The notes: generated from the letters alone by a model not told the origin. A stretch of DNA of 64,000 bases from Batillaria attramentaria (GCA_018292915.2 JACVVK020000052.1:1951001-2015000), one strand, 5' to 3'. Shown: positions 35,506 to 47,121, numbered from the stretch's first letter. Translations and numbers: made by a program.

Positions 35506-37715
35506 TTAAGAGATATATTATTGAAACTCCTCTACTACACGAGAGGGTCGCCCGGACTAGAACACAGCCAACGTCAAATGGTAAAAGAACCTAAGTACTT
35601 TTCAAATCCATGGCGCTTGTTCCATAAGGCTTGCACGTTTTCTGGCGTGTTCTATTGGTTTACTGGGGGGTTTTTTGCGCGCGAATAAGCTGTTGCCATA
35701 ATTCTTCAGCAGATGTGCAGGTGGACATGTCGACAAAACCTGCAAAGCCTGCGATAAATTCACCTGCGATAAATTCACCATCCAAAAGGCCGGCTTCTCA
35801 CGGCAACAAAGTGTTCACATCCCGGCCGAACGATACACGGTCGTGTGATGGAAAGTTCATGGTGTCGTCTATCTGGGTCTTTCTCTGATGACAAATGTTT
35901 CGTGTACGGAGGGCGCTCGTTCGAGGACATGCGGGCCCCTCGGCTGTAATTTTCACCCTCACTGATTCGCTATCACCTCGCTACAAAACGCCACACACAC
36001 CCGATTTCACGTTCACAGAGGCGATGCAAACACTCACAATCCAAGCGAGGAAAGCTTTCTCAGTTTCTCTGTGAAGACCCCCAGAACCGCTTCCATCTCT
36101 CGTAAAAGGCAAATCGCGTCCACTATTCACGCTGCTGTTAGATGCTTCGTTTGAGGGAGATTTACGTTCTAGTTTTCTTTTGTTCATCCAGGCAAGCTGC
36201 TTGAAAGGCACAGCTTTCCCTGACTAAGCCACCGTGAAAACGGCATCGCAGGTAAACTAAGGTGAAATGCTGAAAAACTCACAATTCTAGCTTGCACTAT
36301 GGCGCCAGAAGTCAGAAACGACAGTTTTAATCTGTCAGTGGTCAATCTACGGCGTCATAGAAGTCAGGAGCCAAAAACGAGTATGTACAGATACGATTTT
36401 GTACAAGGAAATTTTCAGGGTGACCAGCAGACAGAGACAAAATGGCGCATACTTCCTTCAAAGCAGGCTAGCCCGCATTCCATTGAGAACAATAGCCATC
36501 CTCATCCAAGGACGTTCTGGGTCCAGGTGCTCTTGAGGCGAACTAACCCGTGACTTGAGTGTAGTATGCTTAGACATGAACGTCATAGGCCAGCCTCGCT
36601 CAGGCAGACCTCTAGAGCTCCTCAATAGTCTCCAGGAAAGGGCTGCCCCAACTATGGCCATACATGCCACCCATTCCCATTCCTCCAGGTTTCTGGAAAC
36701 CGCTGACTGTGCTAAATCTCCGGAGGCATCGGCGAGCTAGTATTCACATGATGAACATCTTTGACGTTGCCGAAAAATTGATTCTGAAAATGTCCCAAGA
36801 AACCTGCATGTCGTTGAACAAAATTTAGATCTGGACAGAAGCGAAATGAAGTACGGAGAGTGCTCTATCCTGCCGCTGGGGACGCCGGGAAGTCTCTCTC
36901 TGATGATTTGTAGATCCATACTGCACAGGGATGCATCTTCTGCTGCACCCCTCCAAAGCGTCGACCAGGGGTCGCGCAGAGGAGACAAGTGTCAGAGGAC
37001 GGACAAGACAGAGGGAGGGATGGCGCATCGCAGGGCAGGGGCAGCAACACACGACATAACAAATTTGCCCCGGAGACTCCATCCCAATACACTTGGCAGT
37101 CCCCCCTAGTGGTGAGGCTGTCAGCGGTCCTGAAATATCGCCATCTAAATGAATCAAATTTGTTGTAAATCATCCAACCATCCGACTCGGGACCCACGGG
37201 CGGGTCATAACGGCGGATTTATCAGCCCGTGCATGCCCCAGCCTCTCTCCCGGAGTCGCGCGTTCTCGTCAAACGCCGGTCATCCAATCAGGTGAAGGGC
37301 GCAATTTACGGGACCGCCGTGTCAGGGACATCCTCATTTTTCGGGTTTTACGAGAAAAGGAGGGGACCAGAGGATTGGGGAAAAGAGAAGGCGCCATCCT
37401 CGGGGACACCGTCAATTACATTTGGGCGCTCCCGGCTTCATCTATTCGCTGTCTGGGCCGCAACACATCGGCCCGATAACGCCCCGCACGCCCCTGGTCC
37501 AGCGCTTATCGCCGCCATCGCCTCTGACGGCTAATTTCGCGACAAACGTCACGAGGCCCAACAATCTCTGACGTAGAGCTCAATATTTTGCCATCTTTGG
37601 GTCGCGTCTTGTAGTGTTATGAGATTGCGGCTTCATGTCGTCCCATTGTTTGCGGAACTAGTACTTCACGAGACTTAGATGTATTTCCTCTGTAAAAACA
37701 GACAAAGAAACAAGG
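35506..37715. other. Gene-free stretch
   Basis: No gene supported; translations show no recognisable domain. A small direct repeat (GATAAATTCACC twice) lies at 35753-35778. The part at 36850-37560 is GC-rich and repeat-poor. Confidence 0.4.
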
Positions 37716-37718
37716 ACC

Positions 37719-37798
37719 CCCCCCCCCCACACACACACACACACACACATACCCCCCCCCCCCCCCCCCGCCCCCCCCCCCCCAAAAAAAAAAAAAAA
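37719..37798. repeat. Poly(C)/(CA)n/poly(C)/poly(A) block
   Basis: C run, CA tract, two long C runs separated by one G, then an A run and (CCA). Confidence 0.93.
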
Positions 37799-38142
37799 CC
37801 ACCACTGCCACAACAACAACAGCCACAACTGACGAAAGCAAAATGAGCAAACCCGCGAAACAAATATGATTGTAACGTCTCACATGCCGCCTACTGATTA
37901 TGATACAACTATACCTTGTACATAATTAGCTTTAAAGGGGTATTCAGATATTACTACTTTGATCAACCCGTCTACGTACCTGTACACTTGAATTCTTGTC
38001 AGCTGAGCTACAAGCACGTGTATATCTGGCTTACTATTCCTTACTATACTTGTTTTGGGAAGCAGGCAACAGTTAAGTTCCGCTGAAGAACCGATGACAA
38101 CCCTCTATACTCTATAGTTGTCAGAGGAAATTTTAGTGCTGT

Positions 38143-38320
38143 TGGGGGAGCCGGGGTGGCCGAATGGTAGAGCGCTGGACATCTAATGCTCGGGTCGTGA
38201 GTTCCGACGTATCCCGGCTGGAGCCAAATATTTATGCTGGCTCTTTCATTGTTGCCCCGTCTTTGAAATCACCCGTATGTGATGGAAAAGGACGTTAAAC
38301 CCCCAAACACCCCACCCCCC
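38143..38320 (+). mobile_element. SINE family A, copy A7
   Basis: Full-length copy with an 8-bp target-site duplication AGTGCTGT (38135-38142 and 38321-38328). A small insertion splits the B box region (GAGTTCCGACGTATCCCGG). Confidence 0.88.
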
Positions 38321-38328
38321 AGTGCTGT

Positions 38329-39606
38329 ATTGACCCCTTCAGTGCTTCGAACGGCTTTAATAGCTCTAGTAGAATGTCAATATTTTTTAGATTAGCGTGT
38401 TCTTACGTCATACTTTAAATGACGTCTATGGAGATCGGCTTCGGCAGGAGCACTAAAGAGGTTATACCTTTTTATGTGGCGTCCCCGATCACTCATGGGT
38501 TGCCCGAACTACATCAGCCCAAGAAGCAACGGGGACAGAACGAGAATGGGAACTTATTCCAAGCATAATGCACAAGTAAATTAACTTCTTTGTGCACAAA
38601 GTTGGTCTCTTCAAGTCAAGCACTTGCTCACATGTCGCTTAGAAATAGCGAAAATAGTGGGGTCGACCGTCCCAAATGTACCAGACCGCTGTAAGACCCA
38701 GGCCTATACATCCGCATAGATCTTACACGATTGAGCTGTCTGTCAAGAGTAAGCTTGACGTTTCTGTTAGCGGTGCTGTCTTTCTGTTTAGGGCGAAAGG
38801 AAAGGTGCATGACGCCCCGGGAAATACGGGTCAACGCGACTGAACGCTTCCCAGACGTTTGATGGGCAACTTCCAATCAGCACGGTAAAGAGGCTGCACA
38901 CAGTGACACTGCCGCCCGCCTGTCCCCTCCCCTCGCTCACGCGCCATCAGCCGGTCCGACAAAGGTCAACACACTGTCACCGGAACAATCACAGAAAATG
39001 GTTTCTCATCGAAGAGGCGCCTGCCGCTGGAGAGTTCCACTTCAGCGGAGTGCGCTCCCTGTCACACGCAGACATGCGCACCGACGGCCTGACGGGTCCT
39101 CGGACTAGTTTCAGGGGCGGCCAACTCCCACGGCGAGGTGATGGCAGCGATGGCGGCTGGTGTCGCGGCGTGAGGACGTGTCATTTTGACGTCAGAATGC
39201 CGACAGCTCGCGTCACGGCCAAACGATGATCTCATTCGATGTCCGGGGAAAGGGAGAGAAGCCTCAGTCTTTCGAAAAGGGCTGTCGCTGCCGGTCGGTA
39301 CAGAGAGGAGGTTTGACCCGCAGACACCATTCCTGATCCGAGGTCCCCGGCCAGGTCAGCTTAGTTTGGCAGGCGGGGCCTGACCTCTTCTACACTCCAG
39401 CGCGAGGTGACGTCTGGCCCTGATTCCGCGGAGAGACAGCATCTCATCACAGCCTGTCTGGCTCTTGACCTCCGTGTCCTGGCCAACCGTATCCTTAGCC
39501 TTGCCAACTACGCACCTCGGTCAAACGTGGTCAATCGGTTCCACTTCTTGGCTCAAGCTCGGAACGTTTTTAGGATTGGAACTTGGCCAGAATGTCTTTG
39601 AATGCT
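38329..39606. other. Gene-free stretch
   Basis: Unique sequence; 38880-39400 is GC-rich and repeat-poor. No coding region supported. Confidence 0.4.
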
Positions 39607-39830
39607 GTGTAATTGTTATTTGTTTTCTACGCTTTTTTGTATTCGGGATTTCGAGAAATTAGCATGAAGGTGCAGCGGCTCGTGCATGTCCTAGGTTTAT
39701 ACTGCCCCGTAGACCAGTTTGTCCAACGCTACACTTTTTTGTTTTCTTTTTCACGTAGTGCAGACACACTTAGCCGCGAATTAGTCTTTCGTGCTTGCGC
39801 GACTTAAGCCCGAAAAACTCAATCACTCAC
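39607..39830 (+). mobile_element. SINE-like family C, copy C2
   Basis: Matches C1 from TAATTGTTATTTGTTTTCTA to CTTGCGCGACTTAAGCCCG and an (ACTC)n-like tail. Perfect 12-bp target-site duplication TCTTTGAATGCT at 39595-39606 and 39831-39842. Lacks the (GTT)n insert of C1. Confidence 0.92.
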
Positions 39831-40287
39831 TCTTTGAATGCTATTATTTTGTCGGTGTTGTGATACAGAAATAATCATGTTATGTATGTACCCGTACTGT
39901 TGCGTAAATTAAAAATTACTGCAAACCTATCAAACTGAATACTTTCCGTATGTATCCTTCGCTTTGTCATCCCCTCTGCTCGATCAGTTACGCACAGCCG
40001 GAATTGTTTCACGATTTCTTCACCGCTGTCTTGCAATGACAACAAGATTGCTTGCATGACAAGTCGTGAGTGCTTATTTGACCAGAGTAAAATCACTCTG
40101 CTGCAACAACGAAAGCGACAGTTTGCTGTCAATGCACATGTGTGAATGTTTAGTCTGTGTTAATGTTTAGTCTGTGTTTGGTCCCTTCTTCCAGCGCTGA
40201 GCCCTAAAGGCTCGACGATTACTCACAGCAAGTATCGGCTCTGCCTTTCGTATGCAGACCTCCTCCTCTCTCAGCACCTCTATCGTC

Positions 40288-40352
40288 ATCTGGAAGAAGG
40301 GGCTATAAGCGCAATGGATTCGATAGGCGCTTAGGCTCTTTTTTCAGAAATG
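40288..40352. repeat. Family G short hairpin element, copy 4
   Basis: CTGGAAGAAGGGGCTATAAG-CGC ... GCGCTTAGGCTCTTTTTTCAG can pair as a long imperfect stem around a ~12-base loop (AATGGATTCGAT). Clearest hairpin of the family. Confidence 0.65.
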
Positions 40353-41346
40353 ATGACATGACAGTAGACCCCAGAGATAGACAGAAATTGTCTCACGAGT
40401 CAAAACAGGCAGATATGATAATTAAGCTCCTTCCAGAGTCACCCCTAAAAGCTGATCTACCAAAGCGATTCCAAGGCTGAAAGGGGAATAGAAGTTTTGC
40501 CTCGCTACACACAGGTAAAAGAAAATGGGATTAGTTTTGGCACCCGTTGGCTGCATGGCTGTATAGTTGAAGTGAGTGTGGAGTTGTTGCCGGGAGGCAG
40601 GGATCCAGTAGATTGGTTGTGTCGTTTGAAGCGCCATTCATTTGTCCCGGAGTGGTTCCTGCCACCGTGTGCACGTGCCCAGCAGACAAGCCGCCACATT
40701 GGATCACGTCCCCGTGTCAATGGAAATTTGCTGCACTTAGTTGCTGGGGCCACAACAGCTCAGTGGGTGTGGAGTTGAAGCTTCAGTCAGTGTTCTTTGG
40801 CGTGTTTTTGTTGGTTGTCCATGTCTTTTATCCACCACTTAGGTGGTGGGACTGGACTCCCAGCCAACCAGCCAGCGAAGCAGCCATCTAGCCAGTCATC
40901 TAGCCAGCCAACCAACCAGCCAGCGAACCAGTTAGCCATCGAACCAGCAATACGAAGAACAAAGTAATGTTTATAATGCAACCGTTTCTGTTGTAAACGC
41001 AACACTTTTAAAAATATATTTAGCATCAGAATAATTATTAGCCCGACGAGGCAGCACCATGTTGTGGCGACTGTAACTTTACGAACTTTGAACGCAACTT
41101 TCGCCATTATTCCGAAAACAACAACAAGAAGAACAAGGAGGAACGGCCCCGTCCTACAAAGTTGTTTCTCCAAACTTTATTTTATTTTGTCTGTTTTGTT
41201 GTTATTGTTGCCGGTTCTCCCCTTTTCAAGTTCTACCAATGACACTAGATCCTCTACGACCTCGACCGATTAGCCACGTCATATGTGACTGGGGGTGGGG
41301 CCGGGTGGGGGAAGAAGGGAGAGACAGAGAGAGAGGCAGAGAGAGA
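40353..41346. other. Gene-free stretch
   Basis: Contains a degenerate (CCAGCCAA)n-type run at about 40858-40940 and unique sequence. No gene seen. Confidence 0.5.
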
Positions 41347-41526
41347 GGGTGGGTGGGTGGGTGTTTAGGAGTTTAACGTCCTTTTCCACCATATAAGGGT
41401 GATATCAAAGACGGGGCAACGAGAAAAAGGCCAGCACAAATATTTGGCCCCAGCGGCCGGGATTCGAACTCTCGGCCCAAGCATTGAAAGTCCAACGCTC
41501 TACCATTCGGCCACCCTGGCTCCCCA
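41347..41526 (-). mobile_element. SINE family A, copy A8
   Basis: Full-length minus-strand copy inserted in a (GA)n tract that continues on both sides. The head ends in GGCCACCCTGGCTCCCC. Confidence 0.88.
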
Positions 41527-41556
41527 GAGACAGAGAGAGAGAGAGAGAGACGTAGT

Positions 41557-41985
41557 TCCGTGAACTAAACATTTGACGTCAGCCTCAGGCAGGTCGTCAT
41601 ACAGAGAGAGAGAGATGACGTCAACTGATTCCGTGAAGTAAACTTTTGACGTCAGCCTCTAGCACTGAGATCGTCTGAGGATGCTTGTTCATGTCTTGTG
41701 ATAAATTCCCTGTTGGCTTTGTGACTTCTCCGACTGAATTATTTTTCACATGAAATCTGGAAGATCTAGAGGGCTGATGAAATGTCGGAAGCAGTGACGA
41801 TACTTGCAGATTTTGTCTGTGAACCAAACATTTGACGTCAGCCTCACGCTGCTCGTCTGACAGATGACACTTCTACATATCTTGTGATTTCCTTGTTGCT
41901 TTTGTGACTTCCGTGACTGAATTAATTTTTACATAAAATCTGGAAGATCTAGAGAGCTGATGAAATGTGGACTTAAGTGCCTTGG
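41557..41985. repeat. Local duplications carrying four CRE palindromes
   Basis: TTTGACGTCAGCCTC occurs at about 41572, 41645 and 41831. The last two start ~150-base segments sharing GTCTTGTGAT/ATCTTGTGAT, TTTGTGACTTC, GACTGAATTA and ATCTGGAAGATCTAGAG. The perfect CREB/ATF palindrome TGACGTCA is at 41574-41581, 41616-41623, 41647-41654 and 41833-41840. Whether the sites are functional is unknown. Confidence 0.75.
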
Positions 41986-42713
41986 ATTGTACTTACGAAA
42001 TTGCAAAATTGGAACTTTTTTGACCGGCGCTTCTCGCAGAAACGTGAAAAAATGTGTTTATCTAAAAGCTCTGCTATTCTTAATACTAAAGCTATAATAG
42101 TGCAGTAGTTCATGTCATATGTGCAGTTGGCACAAGTGACAAAAATACCGGAATGATGAGTAATTTGGAGTCTTTTCATAGATATTTGGCCTTATATGCA
42201 AACCACCCCTACCTCGGAAATATTTTTCTTACACAAAACCTGTCCGAGCTACGGAGCTGTGCTACGAAAACAGGCAGTATAATTGGATGATCTTCCCAAT
42301 TTCAGAAAATGAAGCCATTTGAACATTTTTTGCGAAAAAATTCGTAACATGACCGATTTTTTTTAAAATCGGCGATAACTCTTCTGAAAATGCAGTAGGC
42401 TAAAAATCGTGAAAGGTAGGTCTGGAGAAGGTGAATTCCCATTTTATCTCAAAGTAAAAAGGCCTCCAACGAGGTGGTTTAGGAGATAGCCATCATTACA
42501 TCCGTCCACACACACACACACAGACACACACACGTCTCACAACTCCCGCCAAAAAGAACGCAGCAGCATAGTGTGCACGTAAGGTGTCTATGACGCAGAT
42601 TTCGTTACGTCACTGTGTGCGTGAAAGTAAGTATTGTGTGGAGAAACGTCACAGTCTTGTTTTGTATCACTGAAACTTGCTGCTGCGCGTAGCAAAATCT
42701 GCCCCGTCTCATA

Positions 42714-42741
42714 AAGTTGTTTCTCTATAGAGAAACAACTT
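42714..42741. repeat. 28-base perfect palindrome
   Basis: AAGTTGTTTCTCTA followed at once by its exact reverse complement, no spacer. The same AAAGTTGTTTCTC word also occurs at about 41158, 1.55 kb upstream. Confidence 0.9.
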
Positions 42742-44719
42742 AAAAACGGTTACGATGTGAGTGCTTAGTACGGTCAGTCTCGGCTCGATCTAGACTGATT
42801 TTGAAATGCGCCTAACGGGTCAGTCGAGACCAACAGTCAAATCGTAAACCAGTTTTTGCGACACTGAAGGCACATCACGTGGACCATGTCGCAGCCGAGC
42901 ACATCGACAAAAGGCTACACGAACTCTTGAAGCAGCTTCCGTCCTTGTTCAGCAAGACCGGTAACGACGAGATGCAGTGGTCGGTATAATTATGGTCTCG
43001 GCTCGAGTCATCACGGGCGGAAATTAGAAATTCGCGCACACAGGATCACATACCAGTTTTCGCGACAAGGTACGTTGCCTACCATGTCGCTAGCGACACT
43101 GACTATACGACAGTGACTATTCCAGCCTTGTTACGTGAGATTGAGACTATCCGGATGACGCACTACCGTGTTGCCTGCCTGCAGACCTTCCCTCTTTCGT
43201 CAGCCCGTTATCTATCATGTCGTGCAGCCCGCGGTCAGGAAATGCCCTAACGAAGAGGAATCGTGCCCACGTCGCCCTGAAGAGGTTGATGGGAAAATGA
43301 ACGATTTAGAGGCAAGGACGGGGGACAGCCAACGGATGCGCCCGTGAGCGCAGGGAACGCAAATGCAATTCTCTCTCGAACGCAAACGAATGCCTTCTGC
43401 CGGGCTCCTCTTATCTCGGTCTTTCACACCACCCCTTCGGTTACTGCCTGAAGCATGCCGGCTGCGTAATAGAATAGAGGAAAGAAGAAGATAAGGACTG
43501 AATAATGGGCTTAGCCTTTGGAAAGGCGCGGACGACGGTTTGAATGGGGGCTAAGCAATAGCGAGAGATAAATGGTCGCATTTTTCTCCTTTCAGCCTAA
43601 TCGAGAATGGTAGATTTATTATTACGGACAGGGGGAGGAAGCGGTTAAAGTCCGCCCGAAGCCGGGTGGCGAATTTTAAGCAGAAAAATTGCGTTCCGAG
43701 ACGCGCCGATATTGGATGCCGCGAAACAGGTGCAAGTGGATGTATTGACAGCCAGATCGTCTCCCTTGTGGGCGGATTGTCTGCCTTGTAGGCAGATTGT
43801 CTCCCTGTCTGCCTGGCCGTGACAAATGGGAGCTGTTTAGTCGCTGGGTGTTGCAGGAATAACCTAATTAGCGACACCTAAACCACCTTATCAATCAGGT
43901 GGTTTGTCTGATCAGCCCGTTTCCCAAAGCATAACTTACAAACCGGCTAGAAATAGTTTTTTTCGCCAACACAACAAAGAAGAAAGCAGACTACACAAAG
44001 GCCCCAGACAGACAGAGTACAACAACAACAACAACGACGAGATAGCAACACAGCTTAAAGTTTTAACAGCTTTCTGCAAGCGGAACTTCACTCTTTTCGT
44101 ACTGTTAGATTTGTTGAGTGTTGTCATTCTTATTTTTATGAATTTCCATCTTCCTCAAGTTCCTGGTGTGATCTGGACAACCTGTACAGGTTTCTTCGCT
44201 GTTCCATTTCGTTCGGAATGACGCACTCTTGGTCACATAATTATGTGCGTCACAGTATACGACATTTAAAGTGAATTACGTAATTACAATGTAATACTAC
44301 TGGCATTGGAAATACTGAAAGCATCATCCATGTTCCTATCAAGACTTTTTGCACTTGATTTCTTTCCGTTCTCTGTTTGTATTACAGTCACACAGACTGA
44401 CTTTTTTCTTGTGAATTCTGTTGCTATGGACAAGTTATTCGGCCGTCTGCAAGACTTGGGACAAGGCACAAGGTGACAGATTCAATCATATGGATATTTT
44501 TGCGGCGTGATCCAGCTGCCAAAAGAATGGCAGTTGTAGGCTAGGGTAGAAGAAAAGTGTTTTGCCTTTGTGTTTGTTATGTATCCATTGGATTCACCAT
44601 TACACAGTCGCCAGATGCTAGGCGACAACGCACATAGATACAAAGGAGGGGACGGATGTGACGTTCTCCGAACGATCCTGCCGTTAGCCAAGGCAACTTG
44701 TGAGCAGGAAAGTTGAGCT
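42742..44719. other. Gene-free stretch upstream of the protamine-like gene
   Basis: No gene seen. Repeat-poor at 43200-43900. In the last 150 bases before the next ATG are TGTGTTT (44569-44575; reverse of the histone H1-box word AAACACA) and CCATTGG (44585-44591; an inverted CCAAT box). Both are too short to be conclusive. Confidence 0.4.
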
Positions 44720-45250
44720 ATGGCGCCTGGCGTCACAGTAGATCATGCGGTCTCCGCTGTCGTTCGTCTAGGACAACGTGCAGGTTCAACCCTGAACTCC
44801 ATCCACAGTTTTCTCGAACAAGAGCACCATGGCCTCAATCTGACGAAGCCTCAGCTGAAGCAGCTCCTTCAGAAAGCCGCCAAACGTGGGAAGCTGGAGC
44901 GGACTGCAGGACTCCGTGCTGGCCGCTTTGTTCTCAAAGCCAGATCTCCTTTCGTTCAGGACGGCGCGTTCACGGCCCAGACTCCCAAACCCCTTAGGCG
45001 CAAGCTCAACGACCGTTTCCCTTCTGGTCGTTCTCGTCGGCGCCGATGGCGAAGGCGAAGGCGAAGAAGACGGCGACGGAGGAGGAGACCGAAGTTTCGT
45101 CACCGTCATCGTCGTCGCCGGCGTCGAAGGAGACGAGGACGAGGAGGAGGTCGACGAGGAAGACGAAACCGACGAGGTCGGTATTACTGGCGATTTCCGT
45201 GGGAGAAGAAACCAGCGATGATCGGAATAACTAAACAGCGCAAAAGATAA
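44720..45250 (+). CDS. Protamine-like sperm chromatin protein (H1-like winged helix plus Arg-rich tail)
   Basis: Complete single-exon 176-residue nuclear DNA-packaging protein. Residues 5-74 look like a linker-histone globular domain: helix 1 VDHAVSAVVRL, the G-S/T turn AGSTLNSI, helix 2, recognition-type helix TKPQLKQLLQKAAKRG, and the wing GKLERTAGLRAGRFVLKA where H1 has GASGSFxL. Residues 75-103 are a Pro/Thr/Lys linker. Residues 104-157 are almost all Arg with His, Gly, Pro and Trp interruptions. A short aromatic/basic end (RYYWRFPWEKKP...) finishes the protein. In molluscs, proteins of this plan replace or supplement histones in sperm. The ATG follows TTGAGCT and begins just before the H1-like domain. 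A histone-type 3' stem-loop follows. Not an ordinary H1, whose tails are Lys/Ala-rich. The protamine-like call is strong; germline role is inferred. Confidence 0.82.
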   Translation: MAPGVTVDHAVSAVVRLGQRAGSTLNSIHSFLEQEHHGLNLTKPQLKQLLQKAAKRGKLERTAGLRAGRFVLKARSPFVQDGAFTAQTPKPLRRKLNDRFPSGRSRRRRWRRRRRRRRRRRRRPKFRHRHRRRRRRRRRGRGGGRRGRRNRRGRYYWRFPWEKKPAMIGITKQRKR

Positions 45251-45290
45251 TTAAAAAAAAGGTTACATGTTACTATTTTTCCAGTCTCTC

Positions 45291-45306
45291 GGTCCTTTTC
45301 AGGACC
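45291..45306 (+). promoter_or_regulatory. Histone-type mRNA 3' stem-loop of the protamine-like gene
   Basis: GGTCCTTTTCAGGACC: a 6-bp perfect stem with TTTC loop that fits the replication-dependent histone consensus GGYYYTTHTHARRRCC at every position. It starts 41 bases after the stop, a typical distance, with ACC-like ACTTAACA after the stem. A purine-rich CAGAGAG (45319-45325), about 13 bases on, could act as the histone downstream element for U7 snRNA. Confidence 0.88.
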
Positions 45307-46277
45307 ACTTAACAATTTCAGAGAGTCGGATCTGGACCACGTTCAGTTACCTGCTGTGGTTTTCCTGTTAATTTTCACGTTCCGTAGTTTTGTGTCGTTG
45401 ATACTGACGAAATGCATGTTCTGTTGGTTACGGTTTGTGATTAGCATTTCTTGCTGTTGTTCCGACCCCAAGTGCACCATCAGGTTCAAACATCCAAAAT
45501 TGCCTCCCCCTCCCCCCCCCCCCTCCCCCAAGTGTTGGGGTTGCCCGCCCTGAACACGTTTTCTCTTACTATGTCCTCTATCCTGTCAAACCTTTGGGCA
45601 AAAACAAAAATCCGGCAGCTGTATGCCACATTCCTTCAGTTGTATGCATTGAAGGACTGAAAGTTCACAAAGTTACTTGCCATACCGGGACGTCGAGTAG
45701 TGACTTTAAGGACACCAATACCTGCTCCCAGTCCCCGCGATATATAGACGACTCCCACCCCCACCCCAACTCCCTGCACCCTCCTCTATCCCCTCCCGAA
45801 CACTGCTGTCTCTGGACACACCGAGGTCATTGGCACATGATGGACCGGTACCGACCAAGTAATGCAATCAAGGAGGGAAATTTGGCAAGTGGCACACACG
45901 CGCAATCCGTCACGGAATTCACGTGCTGTTTCCCCCGCCCTTTCAGCGGGCCGGCAGACGCCAATTGGAGCAGTCTTGGTGCTCTCAGACAGCTTATCCT
46001 ATTTATTACCTATATATCTCCCGCCTCATCGACCCACCAGCCCCTTAATACAAATTTAGTCAACAGCAAATCGAATCAGGGTTTGGGGGAATTTGGTGGC
46101 TGCGTGAAGACGTTCTGTCCTGATGGCGGGTGGGGAAACCAGGTTAGCTGGAGGGGCAGGGGACAGGCAGCACAAAGACCATTTTCTAGCACAAGGACCA
46201 CTTTTCTGAAAGTCTCAGACAAGGTCTCAACCTGACAGGGTGGCGGTGGAGGCATTTTCAAGCTTGGACTGACAGCT

Positions 46278-46345
46278 CTGCCTTCATCTGGAAAAAGGGC
46301 GTAAGCGCCACGGATTCGAAAAGTGTTTAGGCCCTTTTTCAAAGA
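46278..46345. repeat. Family G short hairpin element, copy 5
   Basis: TCTGGAAAAAGGGCGTAAGC-GCC ... ACGGATTCGA ... GTGTTTAGGCCCTTTTTCAA, an imperfect stem-loop aligning with copy 4. Confidence 0.6.
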
Positions 46346-46458
46346 CAAGACAGAGTTCCTGTCTCAAGTGTTTTCACATGTCCTCTAACACACACAAGAA
46401 AGAAAACTTTCTGTTCGTTCATGGGAGTTTGAAAATGGCGAATACAAGATGCGCTTGC

Positions 46459-46750
46459 TGTGATGATGATGATGACGTTGGTGATGATGAAGACGACAGT
46501 GATGATGTGTCGATGGCAACAGACTGACGACGGTTGTGACAACTAGGCGATATTGATCGATACTGAGATGATGACGACCAGATTAATGACCACAATGATG
46601 GTAAATAGATTACGACAACCAGACTCACTACAGGATTCAGCTGCCGATGAAAACTGAGTAGGCGACGACGACTAGACTTTGATGACGACGGCGATTAGAT
46701 TGACCACAGCACTAACAATCGTGATGATAATGAAGATGACGATAATGGCT
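46459..46750. repeat. Degenerate (GAT/GAC)n-rich block
   Basis: Loose repeats of GATGATGACGAC and AGATTNATGACCAC-like words. Confidence 0.55.
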
Positions 46751-46790
46751 AATGGTGCTTTGCTCAAGCTTCAGGTTAGGGCCTAAGCGA

Positions 46791-47002
46791 GTGAGTGAGT
46801 GAGTGAGTGAGTGAGTTTTTGAGGCCTAACGCCGCGCAAGACACAAAGACTAATTCGCGGCTAAGTGTGTCTGCACTACGTGAAAAAAACAAACAAACAT
46901 GTAACGTTGGACAAATGATGCAAACTGGTCTACGGGGCAGTATAAACTTAGGACATGCAGGAGACGCTGCACCTTCATGCTAATTTACCGAGCTCTCGGT
47001 TT
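46791..47002 (-). mobile_element. SINE-like family C, copy C3
   Basis: Minus-strand copy. The tail is seen as (GTGA)n at 46790-46815, then GGCCTAACGCCGCGCAAG and the conserved body. Flanked by a 12-bp duplication with one mismatch, GGGmCTAAGCGA at 46779-46790 and 47003-47014. Confidence 0.88.
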
Positions 47003-47085
47003 GGGACTAAGCGATGTAGAAACACATTCTTGTGTTTCCTATACACCACTCCACAAAACCCTCTCAAGACCCCCTCCTTCCACAA

Positions 47086-47092
<7 letters not shown>

Positions 47093-47118
<26 letters not shown>
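47093..47118. repeat. (CT)n microsatellite at a SINE insertion point
   Basis: About 13 CT units directly before SINE A9; a further CT tract follows the SINE, suggesting insertion into the repeat. Confidence 0.9.

Positions 47119-47121
<3 letters not shown>

Larger units (their letters stand above)
45330..46790. other. Gene-free stretch
   Basis: C-rich run at 45508-45530, repeat-poor segment 45880-46030, family G copy at 46278 and a GAT/GAC-rich degenerate block at 46459-46750. A long open frame at 45594-46235 shows no domain and is not called. Confidence 0.45.

Noticed and set aside
44886..45221. Asp/Glu/Gly-rich frame overlapping the protamine-like gene
   Set aside because: It is a frame shadow of the Arg-rich codons and has no domain.
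45594..46235. 213-residue open frame
   Set aside because: No domain, low-complexity His/Pro start, no splice or start context, and it runs into a family G repeat; probably chance in GC-rich DNA.
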